From positions 89,466,542 through 89,530,541 of the forward strand of contig JBAIZL010000003.1 of NCBI GenBank assembly GCA_036971475.1: a stretch of 64,000 nucleotides of DNA, written 5' to 3'. Source of the DNA: Prosapia bicincta. Taxonomy: Eukaryota; Arthropoda; Insecta; Hemiptera; Cercopidae. Shown here piece by piece: positions 48,926 through 60,020 of the stretch. The notes under the pieces are model-generated. The model did no database searches and was not told the origin of the DNA. It was given only the letters and a program-made list of their open reading frames with translations. Each line of letters starts with the position of its first letter. The first letter of the stretch is position 1. Position numbers and translations under genes: made by a program.

Positions 48926-49859
48926 CTTATGTTCTAGTTTTCCTCTTGCTCTTATGTTCTTCTGTCAAAAAATAAGATTTAGGGTTCCTATAACTTGTCT
49001 TCCGTTTGGGACCCTATCTTCAAACTTTCTTCGCTTCATCAGCTAAGTTGTCAAGTTCATTCTAAGAAATACATATTATTTGCATATTTTATTAAGTATC
49101 CAAACAGAAGTCAACCGATGTGTGTGTGTGTGTGTGTGGGTGAGCGCGAGTTATGTAGGGTTTTCTATAGTTCACAGTGTCTCTTCCCTCCTTTAGTAAT
49201 ACTCGTTCCCTCCATTTTACTCCATCGTCCACTTTTCACATCTAATCCCTTATTTTCCATGACATCATTTCATTTTGACCTGATTATTTTGTTTCCTATC
49301 GAACTCCATTCTTTATACCCATCTGATCCTTTTTATTCGCTCTCTTTACAAATTCTTCTACATCCTAGTTTTTTTTCTATATACTATATGACATTATGTT
49401 ATCTACCCCCCACAAATCTACCTTATCTAAAGTGGTACAATTTCTACTTCACCAGAAGTTCATCTCTACAGCTATTGTTTTGATTACGTATTTCTTTGTT
49501 ACGATCAGGGCATCTGTTTTATATAAAATTATGCCAATATGCTAACAAATAAAAATGCTATTTTTTGCGTGTGATTTAAATTAGCTTAATTCCTAGCTTT
49601 GAATTTTTTCTCATACGTTACTAATTATTTACAGTCAACGATTTTAAAAATTTACATAAATAACAGAAACGCCCCATGTGATTCAATCCCCCAAAATTTG
49701 CGTTAACTCCGTTCTCTGTTGCTAAAAATATAAAGAACTTTATTTGAATAGCGCCGATGTTTACGACTTTCTAAACTCGCTTATATCGATACAGGAAAAT
49801 GTCAAAGTCGATTCCCCACTACATCGACTGCCTGCTGCATTGCTTGCTTCACTTTCCCA
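48926..49859. other. Unrecognised spacer with a short GT tract
   Basis: GT dinucleotides at 49120-49138. The 162-codon plus ORF at 48995-49483 is pyrimidine-rich with no recognisable domain and probably reflects composition. Confidence 0.4.
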
Positions 49860-49899
49860 AGGCAACGCCGAACTTTGATGCTGTGGAAAGTTCGTTGCC
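49860..49899. repeat. Short hairpin
   Basis: GGCAACGCCGAACTTT and AAAGTTCGTTGCC pair over 13 bp with a three-base bulge and a ten-base loop. Not followed by a T tract that would suggest a terminator. Confidence 0.6.
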
Positions 49900-50589
49900 A
49901 AAGGAAAATATAAATATTTTACTCCCAAGATAGAAAGTCCGACCAAGTTTTTACGTCTTAGAAAAATAATAAGATAACTAAATTTATTATTCCTCAGAGA
50001 CATTTTAGTTTTTTAACATTTTAACCTCGCCAACTCCTAGAACCGCGAGCAGAAAGTTTAAGACAGATTGAAGGCGGAGAATTATAAACTGTAAAGTAGA
50101 TGGCTTAGGAAGGGAAGTTTGCGGTGGTGGCTTTAGGAAACTGGGAGCTCTTCGAGGTTTAAGTTCACCCACTTGTTTAATTTGAAAAAGTTTTTACAAA
50201 ACACATTTTATTTTAGCGAAATATGCGGAGCCTACTTAATTCAAATCAAACAACTGAAGAATATAAAAAATATATTATAAAGTTTAAACAAATTGTATTT
50301 AAAGCTTGTATAAGTCGCTTAATCAAGCTCGTACTAATACTTCTGCTATGTAAATTAATATAATATATGTTTCTAAATATCGATAATATATAGTGCTACT
50401 TAGACATAAGTTACTGTTTGACCCATTTTCATATTTATTTCTTATTCCCTATTTTTCTCTATTGTGATCTGAAGTAGATCACTTTATTTGTTTCATTTCT
50501 AGATTCTTTTCTATTTCTCTCTCCGTTAACTTTAGTTTTGTTTGAAACTCATTTCAAGTGTTGCTTTTGACTGTTGATATTCCGGAGGT
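49900..50589. other. Unrecognised spacer
   Basis: No supported feature. Confidence 0.45.
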
Positions 50590-50830
50590 AATCCATCTCT
50601 TGCGCTGTATTCACACGATTATTCTAGAGACTGTGAGAGTATATGTTGCATCTAATTGGCAATCCGTTGCAATTATGTTAATTGCCAATTAACGTTTTCT
50701 TTTCCGTGCCTTTAAAGTTTGTTCCGAATATAACGACATAAAGAACGTCTTTGTAATAGACGCCTCCTGCTAATAAAAAATTAGGTAACTGCCATGCATA
50801 TTTTTATGCTAATTTAGTACAGGTCGTTAT
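50590..50830. promoter_or_regulatory. Possible regulatory element with homeodomain-type palindrome
   Basis: TAATTGGCAA near 50654 and TTGCCAATTA near 50685 form a 10-bp inverted repeat around GCAATTATGTTAA. The contained TAATTG and ATTA cores are homeodomain-type sites. The stretch is more complex in sequence than its flanks. Purely inferential; conservation would be the test. Confidence 0.2.
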
Positions 50831-51164
50831 TTGTATGAACACGTCTATCGGGTAGTCCTGTATCTCTTACATTGTCGTGGTATATTTGCTGTTACGTTGG
50901 TATTATTTTTTCAAATCAGTAAAACAAGTATGTATAGATTTAATTTTCGTTTGTTTTTTTTCTTTTCTAATAGTCCTCGTATTGTACCGAAGTGATGTAT
51001 AGGACATCGTTTTTCCTTATTTAGGATCACTTAGTTTCTTATTACGTTCGTATACGTTTATTCAATTACTGAAACTGCTTACCACTCTGTAATTAAAGGA
51101 GTTCTTCTTATCACCCCTTTTAAATGATACATTCCAATATAAAGCTAGCTAGAAAAAAATATTT
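50831..51164. other. Unrecognised spacer
   Basis: No supported feature. Confidence 0.45.
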
Positions 51165-51345
51165 TATTTTTCAACCCCTACTATTACTTCACGCTCTCTC
51201 TATATGTATTTATATATAGTGTTCAAATGTTTATCACCAATAAAATACATTTTATCCATCTACTCAAGTTCACATACATTTTTTCAAACTTATAGAGGAT
51301 GACACAGTGTTAATACAGTTTTTTCAAAATTAATTAATTAAATTT
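51165..51345 (-). repeat. Dispersed repeat C, copy 2
   Basis: Same family and orientation as 38555-38725 and 63135-63305, without a tRNA-like head, consistent with 5' truncation if it is a SINE. Confidence 0.6.
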
Positions 51346-51356
51346 TATTAATTCCT

Positions 51357-51840
51357 CACCTCTGCCAAACGCCTTATCGATACAGCTGTGAAACACTCCA
51401 TGAAACAAGGACATAACGAAGCCAGCAGAAGGAAACAATGGGCATCACTTAGCGGTCGCGGTCCTCTAGTACCCACAGTCTATAAGGCAACTGCCGTTGC
51501 TGACTCGACTCCTGTCGGGACACGACTATCTCCAAGCCCACCTCTGCTAAACACTTTATCGATACAGCTCTGAAACACTCCATGAAACAAGGGCACGAGG
51601 AAGCCAGCAGAGGGAAACAGTGTGCATCACTTAGCAGTCGCAGTCCTCTGGTGTCCACAAGCGATAAGGCAACACCCGTGGCTGACTTTCGACTCCTGTC
51701 GGGACACGACTATCTCCAAGCCCACCTCTGCTAAACACCTTATCGATACAGCCCTGAAACACTCCATGAAACAAGGGCACGAGGAAGCCAGCAGAGGGAA
51801 ACAGCGTGCATCACTTAGCAGTCGCAGTCCTCGGGTGCCC
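51357..51840 (+). repeat. GC-rich tandem repeat, about 184 bp, 2.6 copies
   Basis: CACCTCTGC starts near 51357, 51540 and 51724. Each unit holds TTATCGATACAGC, GAAACACTCCATGAAACAAG, AGCCAGCAGA and GACACGACTATCTCCAAGC. Units read as plausible peptide on both strands (for example LIDTALKHSMKQGHEEASRG on plus). A 184-bp period shifts the frame each unit, so a long repeated protein cannot be encoded. The unit stands out from its flanks in GC content and may come from a captured exon or another element. Confidence 0.85.
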
Positions 51841-52414
51841 TCTGTCAATATTTTTGTGGAATGTTTTAACCATATTACTTTCTTGTATGTATGAACATAC
51901 CTAGTTTTGCTAAAGTAGTCCGTCAGATAAATCACTTTTCTCTGTTTCAGATGAATCTCAAATATTGTTCCCTTTATTTTGCCACGTTTTATCCCTTTTT
52001 CTCAACCCATTTCGTTTTGTTTTTCCGTTATTCTACTTATATGTTTGCCTTAGTCTTTCATTGTATCCATCACATTTTTGTAAAGCTTTTTGTTTCGCTG
52101 TTGTTGCAGTTTTGCTACCTCACTTTTTACATTCTGTAATGCCTAATTCGCTGCCTATTTAATAAAGCAGTATACAATCGTAGAGACTTACGAAATTAAA
52201 CTTTTTGTTCCCTTGCGATTTACATTTCCAGCAGGAAAATGAACGAGACGATAAACTATGTATGTTTATAATGGCAGAACACTGTAAAAAGAGTACCTTT
52301 AACGTTCGGTAGAGAAGGTGCTGTTACTTTTAACAGGTTGTTTCCAAATTCACGATAGTAAAGATGATTATTTAATTTATAAATATTTTATTTGAGGTAA
52401 TTTTAAAAACATGT
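51841..52414. other. Unrecognised spacer
   Basis: Pyrimidine-rich part at 51960-52160 with overlapping ORFs but no motif. Confidence 0.4.
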
Positions 52415-52700
52415 ACAGAGTGCCAGTCGGTGGGGCTGGGCGACAGAAGTGAACACTTTATTTGCAGAATGTAGATGTACATTATTCTTTATTAATACAA
52501 AACAATAATGTATTTAATAACACAGAAATGTAGTTATAGAACAACTAAATTAGATGTGAAAAATTTACTGAATAGAAATGTTATTTAAAGAAATTTAATA
52601 GAAATTGTTTCTTAAATATGTCAGACGCACCTAGAAGTAATTCCATTCAAGAACTGAAATAAAAATATATAAATAAATATTATTATACCTATTTAACTAT
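52415..52700 (+). repeat. Dispersed repeat D, copy 1
   Basis: Landmarks GGCGACAGAAGTGAACACTT, GCAGAATGTAG, TTTACTGAATAGAAATG and ATGTCAGACGCACCTA match GGCCGGCAGAAATGGATACTT at 57.0 kb and TTTACTGAATAGAACTTT with ATATCAGACGCGCCTA at 58.46-58.53 kb. Copy 2 carries the 54-bp array between these landmarks; this copy does not. Confidence 0.65.
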
Positions 52701-53315
52701 GGCAAGATTTATCAAAACAAATATATTTAATAACATATAATAATTTGAAACATCACTATTGTTATTTATGAATACAAATAATATTTAGTATTATTTTGTT
52801 TTACTGACACTGTTTACGTATAAAGTTACCACGGGAAACATTTGTAAACTGAAATATAATGTTCCAAATTATTGTCTTTTACATTGTTACACTATGATAA
52901 CGACAAGGACTTCAGCCTCTTCTATTTTTACGAAAACACTGCAGTCTGTGACGTAAAAATGTATTATAAACAAGAAAACGGTGAATTTAAACTTTAAAAA
53001 CCATAATTAATCCCTTGGTTTGAATTTTATGATAATAGAATTAACTTTTAAATACCAAAACACTCAAACATTTATAATGTCAACGTTTCTTAATGAACGA
53101 ACATTATATTGCATTTCATTGCTATACAAACCTATTTCAATACACTACAAAATATCCAGTTAGGTGAGGTTAGTTTTGGCTATAAAATAATGTTTCAGAA
53201 ATATTGTTGCGTGTCAGAAACAAATAATGGCAATTCATTCAATTTTGCAATCAGTCAATTTCCGCAGGCATCTGGTTTCATGCTTATTTTATAACGCGGC
53301 GTAGTTTTCAACTGT
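52701..53315. other. Unrecognised AT-rich spacer
   Basis: No supported feature. Confidence 0.45.
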
Positions 53316-53370
53316 CAGAATCGTAGCTCAGTGCTAACGTATTGGACTATTTTATAACCAGACCCAACCG
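53316..53370 (+). repeat. Possible tRNA-derived fragment
   Basis: ATCGTAGCTCAGTGCTAACG has an A-box-like core, but no B box follows. Weak SINE-head candidate. Confidence 0.3.
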
Positions 53371-54516
53371 AACTGGGTATGTTGTAGCTGTGTTTTTACA
53401 TGGGCGCTCAGCAATGCGGTTTGGAGTAACCTATGCGCAAACCACTATTTATACTTTGTGCTTGTTTTTACTTGTTTTACCCTTTTGAAGGAAATAGGAG
53501 TTATTTCATTCTAGACTCCCTTCTTACCAATGTGATCCAGGAATACAGTATCGAGTCTTAGGGTATGGAAGGGAAGTAACGTGGCCGGCTTCAACCCCAC
53601 CCTGGCTTCAATGTTACCCTGGTTTGCCCACTAGACCTCTCAGGGATCACTGAGTTATTGGAAAGATCAAAATTAATGTAAATACATTCCATACATTTTG
53701 CATATGTTAAAGACCATTTCTCCATCATAGCATTTCAAGTCCGTAGAATGTTTTGTTTATAATCTATAGTCTTAACTGTGCATAGTGTGCAATAAGAGCC
53801 CAAACCAGAAATAAGTTGAACAGAGAAAAGAAGGCCGTTTAGGAAATATTTAGGCCTTTAGAAATAATTCCCTGATTGTAATATAATTACAAAATCTATT
53901 ATTATATTAATACAAATCATTTAAGTTCTTGAAACGCTATAGTAAGCACCAAATTATCCTGTTTTTAAATTTATTTTGTAGATTGGATCTTTTTGCAAAT
54001 ATATACAAATTTGGTACTATACAATAAACGAAACTAACTTTTTGATTTAGATGTAGCTAACTTTCTTGGAAAATAGCGGTATAAAAATTATAGACTATGC
54101 CATTATGTTTAATGATCTTACAAAAACATTTAACTAAAACAGAATAAGATTATTAATCAATAAATATAATAAATGTATGTATAAATTAATAATATTCATT
54201 AAATCATTTGTTTTATAGTCTAATATTGAATAAACCTAATGCAAAACACGTAATTTTAAAACATAGTGTAAAGTTTGTTAATTCAGAATTTCATAACAAT
54301 AAACTAATGTTTATAGGTTTTAGGTATTAAAAATTTTAAGATCTAAAGGATAAAGACTTTTTTTAAATTTGCAGCTAAATACTATCGTCTGAGTGTTAAA
54401 AAATTCGGTTAATTACTCATGAATTTTGTAGTCCATTACGTTCGGTGAATCTTAATTAATCACTTTAACATTAGTTAATGACTATCCGACCTTTAAATTT
54501 TGTAAATTTGTAATAC
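53371..54516. other. Unrecognised spacer
   Basis: No supported gene or repeat. Confidence 0.4.
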
Positions 54517-54539
54517 TTACTGTGACAGAACGTTTTCGA

Positions 54540-54575
54540 ACGCTATGTGGCGATCTTCATCAGAGTCTTTGCTTG
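54540..54575 (-). other. Hammerhead-like motif overlapping the PLE stop region
   Basis: Minus strand CTGATGA, extra A, stem GATCGC/GCGTTC around CACATA, then GAAA. It lies inside the last codons of the ORF. Helices I and III do not pair well, so activity is doubtful. Confidence 0.5.
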
Positions 54576-54989
54576 GAGATGTTGGGTTAAGCGATGACGG
54601 TTTTAAAGGAAGGTTTTCGATAGTATCAAAGAGTACGTGTGATTTGTATTGTGTTTGTTCGTTTAATATGTTTGTACTTTGTGTTTTTATGTGTCTGTAA
54701 ATTTCATATTCTAGTGTGTTGAGATGTAGTCCTTTTTTGTTGATGTGTAGGATTTCTAGGTTATGGTAAATGTCTGTTGATTTGTGTCCTGATTCTTTTA
54801 AGTGTAAAATGCTAAGTTGGTGTTCTGTTTGTGTTCCTCGACTTTTTGTTTAAAGATGCGACCTGTTTGTCCAATATAGAATTTGTGGCTTTTGTCACAG
54901 TTTAGTTTGTATACTCCTGGTGCTTGTAGTTTATCTTTGTTGTTGGTGTCGTGTTGTAGTTTGTATTGTACCTTGTTATTAGTTTTAAC

Positions 54990-55280
54990 TTATGTTAAGT
55001 GCATTTCTTTGCTATTAACTTCATCACTAGATTCTATTATAATTTCTGTTAACTGCATTCCTTTGCTATTAACTTCATCACTAGATTCTATTATAATTTC
55101 TGTTAACTGCATTCCTTAGCTATTAACTTCATCACTAGGTTCTATTATAATTTCTGTTAGCTGCATTCCTTTGCTATTAACTTCATCACTAGATTCTATT
55201 ATAATTTCTGTTAACTGCATTTCCTTGCTATTAACTTAATCACTAGATTCTATTATAACTTCGGTTAACTGCATTTCTTT
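54990..55280 (-). repeat. 54-bp in-frame tandem repeat in PLE coding sequence, five units
   Basis: CTTCATCACTAG on the plus strand recurs at about 55020, 55074, 55128, 55181 and 55235. On the minus strand each unit reads IIIESSDEVNSKGMQLTE or close variants, in the same frame as the flanking PLE protein. The unit edge matches the native TSKEMQLT, suggesting the repeat grew from that point. Confidence 0.92.
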
Positions 55281-55455
55281 GCTAGTTTTGTATGCTATTT
55301 TGTATCCTGTTTTCTTTAAAATTTGCGGGCTATTTTATTTGTTATTTTGTTTATGCATGGTAATGTGATGTATTGGTTTACCCAGGCTGTAGTGTCAATT
55401 TTAGAGTTTTTTTGTATATTGTGCTATAGGTTGTCTATTATTGTGGTGTTGTAAC

Positions 55456-55924
55456 ACGATTAATTGTAGACGATTAATTAGTCTAATATTGAATTGGCAT
55501 ATTAGATGCAATGAGAGTAAGTAGATACGTCACAACACCTGTGTCTGCGCTAGTTTTGTTCCAAAGAAGCGACTCTGTGTATCGATCTACACAACTGCAT
55601 AAACTAATTACCCCAACTAATTACGCTGCTCTTATGTTGGTAACTCAAGTAAGGAGTAGAAGCTTTGGTAGTTCCTGGAATTACAAACGTTTCTGTGAAA
55701 TCGTATATAACATTAATTGTGCTGTTATTAGATGAAAACAGTTACGTAGGTAAACGGAAGTAAAATCCGATTAAAAAAGTTTTCATCGTCAATGAAATCC
55801 TACTTTAAAAAAACGCCTTTAGGAGCGTTTGAAATTTTTGGGATTTAGATCTAGCCTAAAATTGACGGATTTTCACGAATACTTTTGAAATGCAAACATG
55901 AATTCGGTTAAAGTTAGCAGCTAT
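55456..55924. other. Unrecognised spacer
   Basis: 74-codon plus ORF at 55511-55735 has no recognisable motif. Confidence 0.4.
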
Positions 55925-56060
55925 TTCCGTCTACACTTAGAGGTTATTTGGAGGTTATGTTTAAAAATTTTCAATTGCTAATTTTTAAAAATAGTCAGAA
56001 ATATTGTTATAATTGAATTGATTTAATTAAGTGGAGTATGTTTTCATGCAACAGCTATTG
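55925..56060 (+). repeat. Single unit of the 27.1-kb repeat family
   Basis: Carries CTTAGAGGTTATTTGGAGG, TTATGTTTAAAAATTTTCAA and TTTCATGCAA in the same order as the tandem units at 27070-27720. Confidence 0.7.
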
Positions 56061-56136
56061 CTCAAAGATTATTTTACTTTGTACACATTATTCAGGTAAA
56101 AATGTTTAGAATTTAGCTTGTAGGATTAAATATATG

Positions 56137-56266
<130 letters not shown>

Positions 56267-56309
56267 AGTAGCTTAAGTAAATATATGAGAAATGCACTTA
56301 CAGATTAAA

Positions 56310-56425
56310 CTTTCTTAGTGTAGTTTGATCTATGATGATGACTTTGTCATTGAAACGCGTATGAGTGAATAAATGATTAATTTGTGAGTTTTATGTTGCC
56401 TTTTTTTGTTTCAACATAGCCTTAC
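56310..56425 (+). mobile_element. PLE-like terminal fragment
   Basis: ATGATGATGACTTTGTCATT is followed by GAAACGCG, a stem (GATGAC/GTCATT) next to GAAAC as in the hammerhead-type PLE ends. Followed by AATAAATG and a T-rich stretch. The core is one base short. Confidence 0.45.
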
Positions 56426-56959
56426 AAGCTAAACACAAAATAATAGCTATGTTATTATTCTATGTTGGTTATTAGTTAATATAATTATTATTTACATTTC
56501 AAAAAATCCCACTATATGAACATTGGTAAATGCTTTTATACCGAACAGGTCTTAAGGCACGTTAATGCTTAAAGAACAAATTTCTATCGAAACCTTTAGT
56601 CCAATGTTACTTCATAAGCGTTTTAACATTTGCCATTAAAGATTTACCTTCTATTTGCCAGTCCCTAATACACTTAGTTAACAGAACCTGTGATATAATT
56701 GGAAGACGTGTTGTAGTAGCGGACAACTAGATTAGAAATGCTAAGATGCAGACAGATTTAGGATAGTGGTTGGAATGTAGGATTTATAGGACATGCATTT
56801 TGTGCAACTGGTCGCAGTGAACTCTATAACAACGGTATGTAATAATTACGTCAGTGCATAAATCGGGGGTTGAAAAAGCGCTAAAAAAATCGCTTGCTTC
56901 GCTGGTTAGATAAATTGACAAATTTTATCTAAAAGCAGAGACTTATTATAAAGTTAGAG
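56426..56959. other. Unrecognised spacer
   Basis: No supported feature. Confidence 0.45.
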
Positions 56960-58700
56960 TAAAAAAGAATTTACAGTATGGCAGCCAGTAGGCCTGGCCG
57001 GCAGAAATGGATACTTCATTAATAGAATGTAGTTAATAGAGGCTTCAATAGAATCTAGTGATGAAGTTAACAGGGAAAGAATGTATCTAATAGAGGCTGC
57101 AATAGAATCTAGTGATGAAATTAACAGGAAAAGATGTACTTAATAGAGGCTTCAATAGAATCTAGTGATGAAGTTAACAGGAAAAGAATGTATCTAATAG
57201 AGGCTTCAATAGAATCTAGTAATGAAATTAACAGGAAAAGAATGTATCTAATAGAGGCTGCAATAGAATCTAGTGATGAAGTTAACCGGAAACGTATGTA
57301 GTTAATAGAGGCTGCAATAGAATCTAGTGATGAAGTTAACAGGAAATGAATGTAGTAATAGAGGCTGCAATATAATCTAGTGATGAAGTTAACAGGAAAA
57401 GAATGTAGTTAATAGAGGCTTTAATAGAATCTAGTGATGAAGTTAACAAGAAAAGAATGTAGTTAATAGAGGCTTCAATAGAATCTAGTGATGAAAATAA
57501 CAGGAAAAGAATGTAGTTAATAGAAGCTGCAATAGAATCTAGTGATGAAGTTAACAGGAAAAGAATGTAGTTAATAGAGGCTTTAATAGAATCTAGTGAT
57601 GAAGTTAACAGGAAAAGAATGTAGTTAATAGGCTTCAATAGAATCTAGTGATGAAGTTAACAGGAAAAGAATGTAGTTAATAGAAGCTGCAATAGAATCT
57701 AGTGATGAAGTTAACAGGAAAAAAATGTATCTAATAGAGGCTGCAATACAATATAGTGATGAAGTTAACAAGAAAAGAATGTATCTAATAGAGGCTGCAA
57801 TACAATATAGTGATGAAGTTAACAAGAAAAGAATGTAGTTAATAGAGGCTGCAATACAATATAGTGATGAAGTTATTAAGAAAAGAATGTAGTTAATAGA
57901 GGCTTTAATAGAATATAGTGGTGAAGTTAACAAGAAAAGAATGTATCTAATAGAGACTGCAATAGAATATAGTAATGAAGTTAACAAGAAAAGAATGTAG
58001 TTAATAGAAAACCTTTATGATATGTGTTTTTATTTAGAAAATTGGAAAACGAAGTAGTTTTATCAGTTATAAATATATTTCAATAAATCTTACTATAATT
58101 ATTGCAATATATTGATATTGAATTATATTTTTTTATTCTAATTTATAAAATGAAAAAGTACTTAAGGCGACTGGCACTTTTAAGATTTTATTTCGAAAAA
58201 ATTCAATAAAGAAAATTTGTAATCAGTAAAGTTTTGAAAACCCTATGCAGTTTTGTTATATTAAATACATTCTTGTCAACATCTAATAAGGGGTTTCTAT
58301 TACTTACATTTTTTGATAATTAATACATTATTAAGCAGACTCTATTAAAACCTCCATTTACTACACTGGTCAAAGAAGCATAGCATTCCCACTGACTCCC
58401 ACATTGTTTAGTTGATAATAAAAGAATGTAATTAACAGAAAGTATTTATTAGATGTCTATACATTTACTGAATAGAACTTTTACTAAAATGATTCAATTG
58501 AAAACGGTTCTTAAAATATCAGACGCGCCTAAGAGAGTTTTCGTTTATAAAATTTGAATATAAATGTATAACCCATTATTAGTATTATATTGAAATAATT
58601 GAAGTTAGATTTATAGAAAAATAAATTAATACGTTTTTAAAGCTCTATTACATTATTAAGAATGAAGATATTCCGAAACGCGTTAACAAAGCAAAACATT
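56960..58700 (+). repeat. Dispersed repeat D, copy 2, interrupted by a 54-bp array
   Basis: Left part 56960-57030 and right part 58420-58700 match 52415-52700 in order. In between are the 54-bp array and about 400 bp of AT-rich DNA not assigned. Confidence 0.6.
57024..58005 (+). repeat. 54-bp tandem array, about 18 units
   Basis: TCTAGTGATGAA or a variant recurs from 57053 to 57964 at near-54-bp steps, with a few short units near 57158 and 57640. The core AATAGAATCTAGTGATGAAG is shared with the coding repeat at 55.0-55.3 kb in opposite orientation and with the same period. Plus-strand units read IESSDEVNRKRMYLIEAA when TATCTA is present, but many units have TAG at that point. The minus-strand ORFs at 57336-57638 and 57625-57987 are the complement reading. 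Confidence 0.93.
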
Positions 58701-59243
58701 TTAATGTTACCATAGGCAAAAAACGTACTCAAATGTATATTTGAATTACAAAATTGGAAAATAAAATTTGTAACCTATTGCCATTATACTGGGCTAATTG
58801 TAGTCAAATATATTGGAGTATAAATTAATATTTTATTATTTTATAAAAAATATTGAATAATAATATTTTAACTTATAATGCACAATAAATATGGTCATAT
58901 GTGTGTTAAACAGGTGCTCTACAACATAAAATCAGCTGTTGTATGAAATAATATGTTATTACTTTATGCTGTTGTATGAAATTATAAGTTATTATTATTT
59001 TATGCTGTTATATGAAATCATATGTTATTATTTTATCTTACAAAACTATTTGTATACAGCACATATATACAACTATTTATATGAAATATAGCATGGCGGT
59101 TTTAGTGTGAGGCCAGCTCTACCATTTTCTCGTAGAATTTTTTTTGTTTTTCAGCCCGCCAAAATAAATGTTAACACCAATAAAGAGCCTTTTACAGGAA
59201 GTAAGTATTAACACCAATAAAAGTATAGAAGATCAGGTGGAAA
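58701..59243. other. AT-rich spacer with a small diverged repeat
   Basis: 58943-59040 holds three diverged units of 33-36 bp starting CTGTTGTATGAAAT. AACACCAATAAA is repeated near 59173 and 59209. No gene supported. Confidence 0.5.
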
Positions 59244-59510
59244 CTAACAGGCAGTTTGCAAGACAATAAATGACACAGTTCCGCTTTTATTAATTAAAGA
59301 AAAGCCAAGACACAGGATGGAAATTACAAATGCTACACTATTGTTAGCCGGGTCGGTAATAGAAGTTCCGTCACTGTATTCTGCGTTCAGCGCGCCTTTC
59401 TCGACCATATTTCCATTACATTTGGACAACAAGCCATGGCAATTTCCTGCATAAACTGCAGTCGCAAGGCAGGCGGATATTGCAGACAATTGTACTGTTT
59501 CTTCTAGGTA
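59244..59510 (-). CDS. Candidate coding exon, possibly secreted or GPI-type tail
   Basis: Minus strand is open for about 90 codons, ending at a stop near 59244. The stretch is notably GC-richer than its flanks. It has an N-terminal hydrophobic LSAISACLATAVYAG, a Cys-containing middle (NCHGLLSKCNGNMVEKG), and a C-terminal hydrophobic segment SVAFVISILCLGFSLI after PANN. An acceptor-like CCTTGCGACTGCAG lies in the first part, so a terminal exon starting near 59451 is possible. No ATG at the start and no known family recognised. Confidence 0.3.
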   Translation of the reverse strand, partial: YLEETVQLSAISACLATAVYAGNCHGLLSKCNGNMVEKGALNAEYSDGTSITDPANNSVAFVISILCLGFSLINKSGTVSFIVLQTAC

Positions 59511-59777
59511 TACATTTGTAGAAATTTACATATAAAAACTGACTACATTTTATTCTTGGCCAAAGCAGTAAATTTTAAGTAATATACATAAACGATATTA
59601 GATTATAAAATAACACCTTTTAAATAGAAATAACTTTACAACTTATGAAAATAAATATCTTCTTTTTCTCTATAACTTTTGAAAAATGAAAGTTTTTTAA
59701 TCATATAAAGTTTTCAAAAGAATTATTGCATTACATCTATCCAACAATTCGTCCTGCATGTAGTTAGTAAGTATATA

Positions 59778-59782
<5 letters not shown>
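59511..59782. other. AT-rich spacer
   Basis: Nothing supported. Confidence 0.5.
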
Positions 59783-59822
<40 letters not shown>

Positions 59823-60020
59823 CGTTTTCTTGTTTAATAATTTAAAACAACATAGGTTATACAAATACAAGAATATTTATTAGTTTATATTCAAAGCTTT
59901 TCGTTGGTAAATAGAACCAACATCATCAGCATCTGATGATGTTGGTACTGTTTACCAACGAAAAGCTTTGAATATAAATTAATAAATATTCTTGTATTTG
60001 AATAACCTATGTTCTTTAAC

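Larger units (their letters stand above)
54517..55455 (-). pseudogene. Second Penelope-like element: linker, 18-residue repeats and GIY-YIG domain
   Basis: Reading the minus strand: WVNQYITLPCINKITNKIAR at about 55.38-55.33 kb (the conserved stretch after the PLE reverse transcriptase), one frameshift, KKTGYKIAYKTSKEMQLT, five 18-residue repeats, a TAA at about 54990, then GVYKLNCDKSHKFYIGQTGR (GIY-YIG), and after a second frameshift near 54806 LHLKESGHKSTDIYHNLEIL with downstream EYEIYRH, ending at TAA 54517-54519. It is clearly different from the 42.4-kb copy. The reverse transcriptase is absent and the frame is broken at three or more places, so it is a dead copy. Confidence 0.85.

Noticed and set aside
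48995..49483. 162-codon plus ORF
   Set aside because: Low-complexity pyrimidine-rich composition, includes a GT tract, no motif and no supporting splice or start context.
54883..55119. 78-codon plus ORF with repeated LLLTSSLDSI
   Set aside because: Antisense shadow of the PLE coding repeat, which is supported by the GIY-YIG frame on the minus strand.
57336..57987. Minus ORFs with repeated LFLLTSSLDSIAASI
   Set aside because: Hydrophobic complement reading of the 54-bp array. The related PLE copy shows the meaningful frame is the opposite, acidic one.
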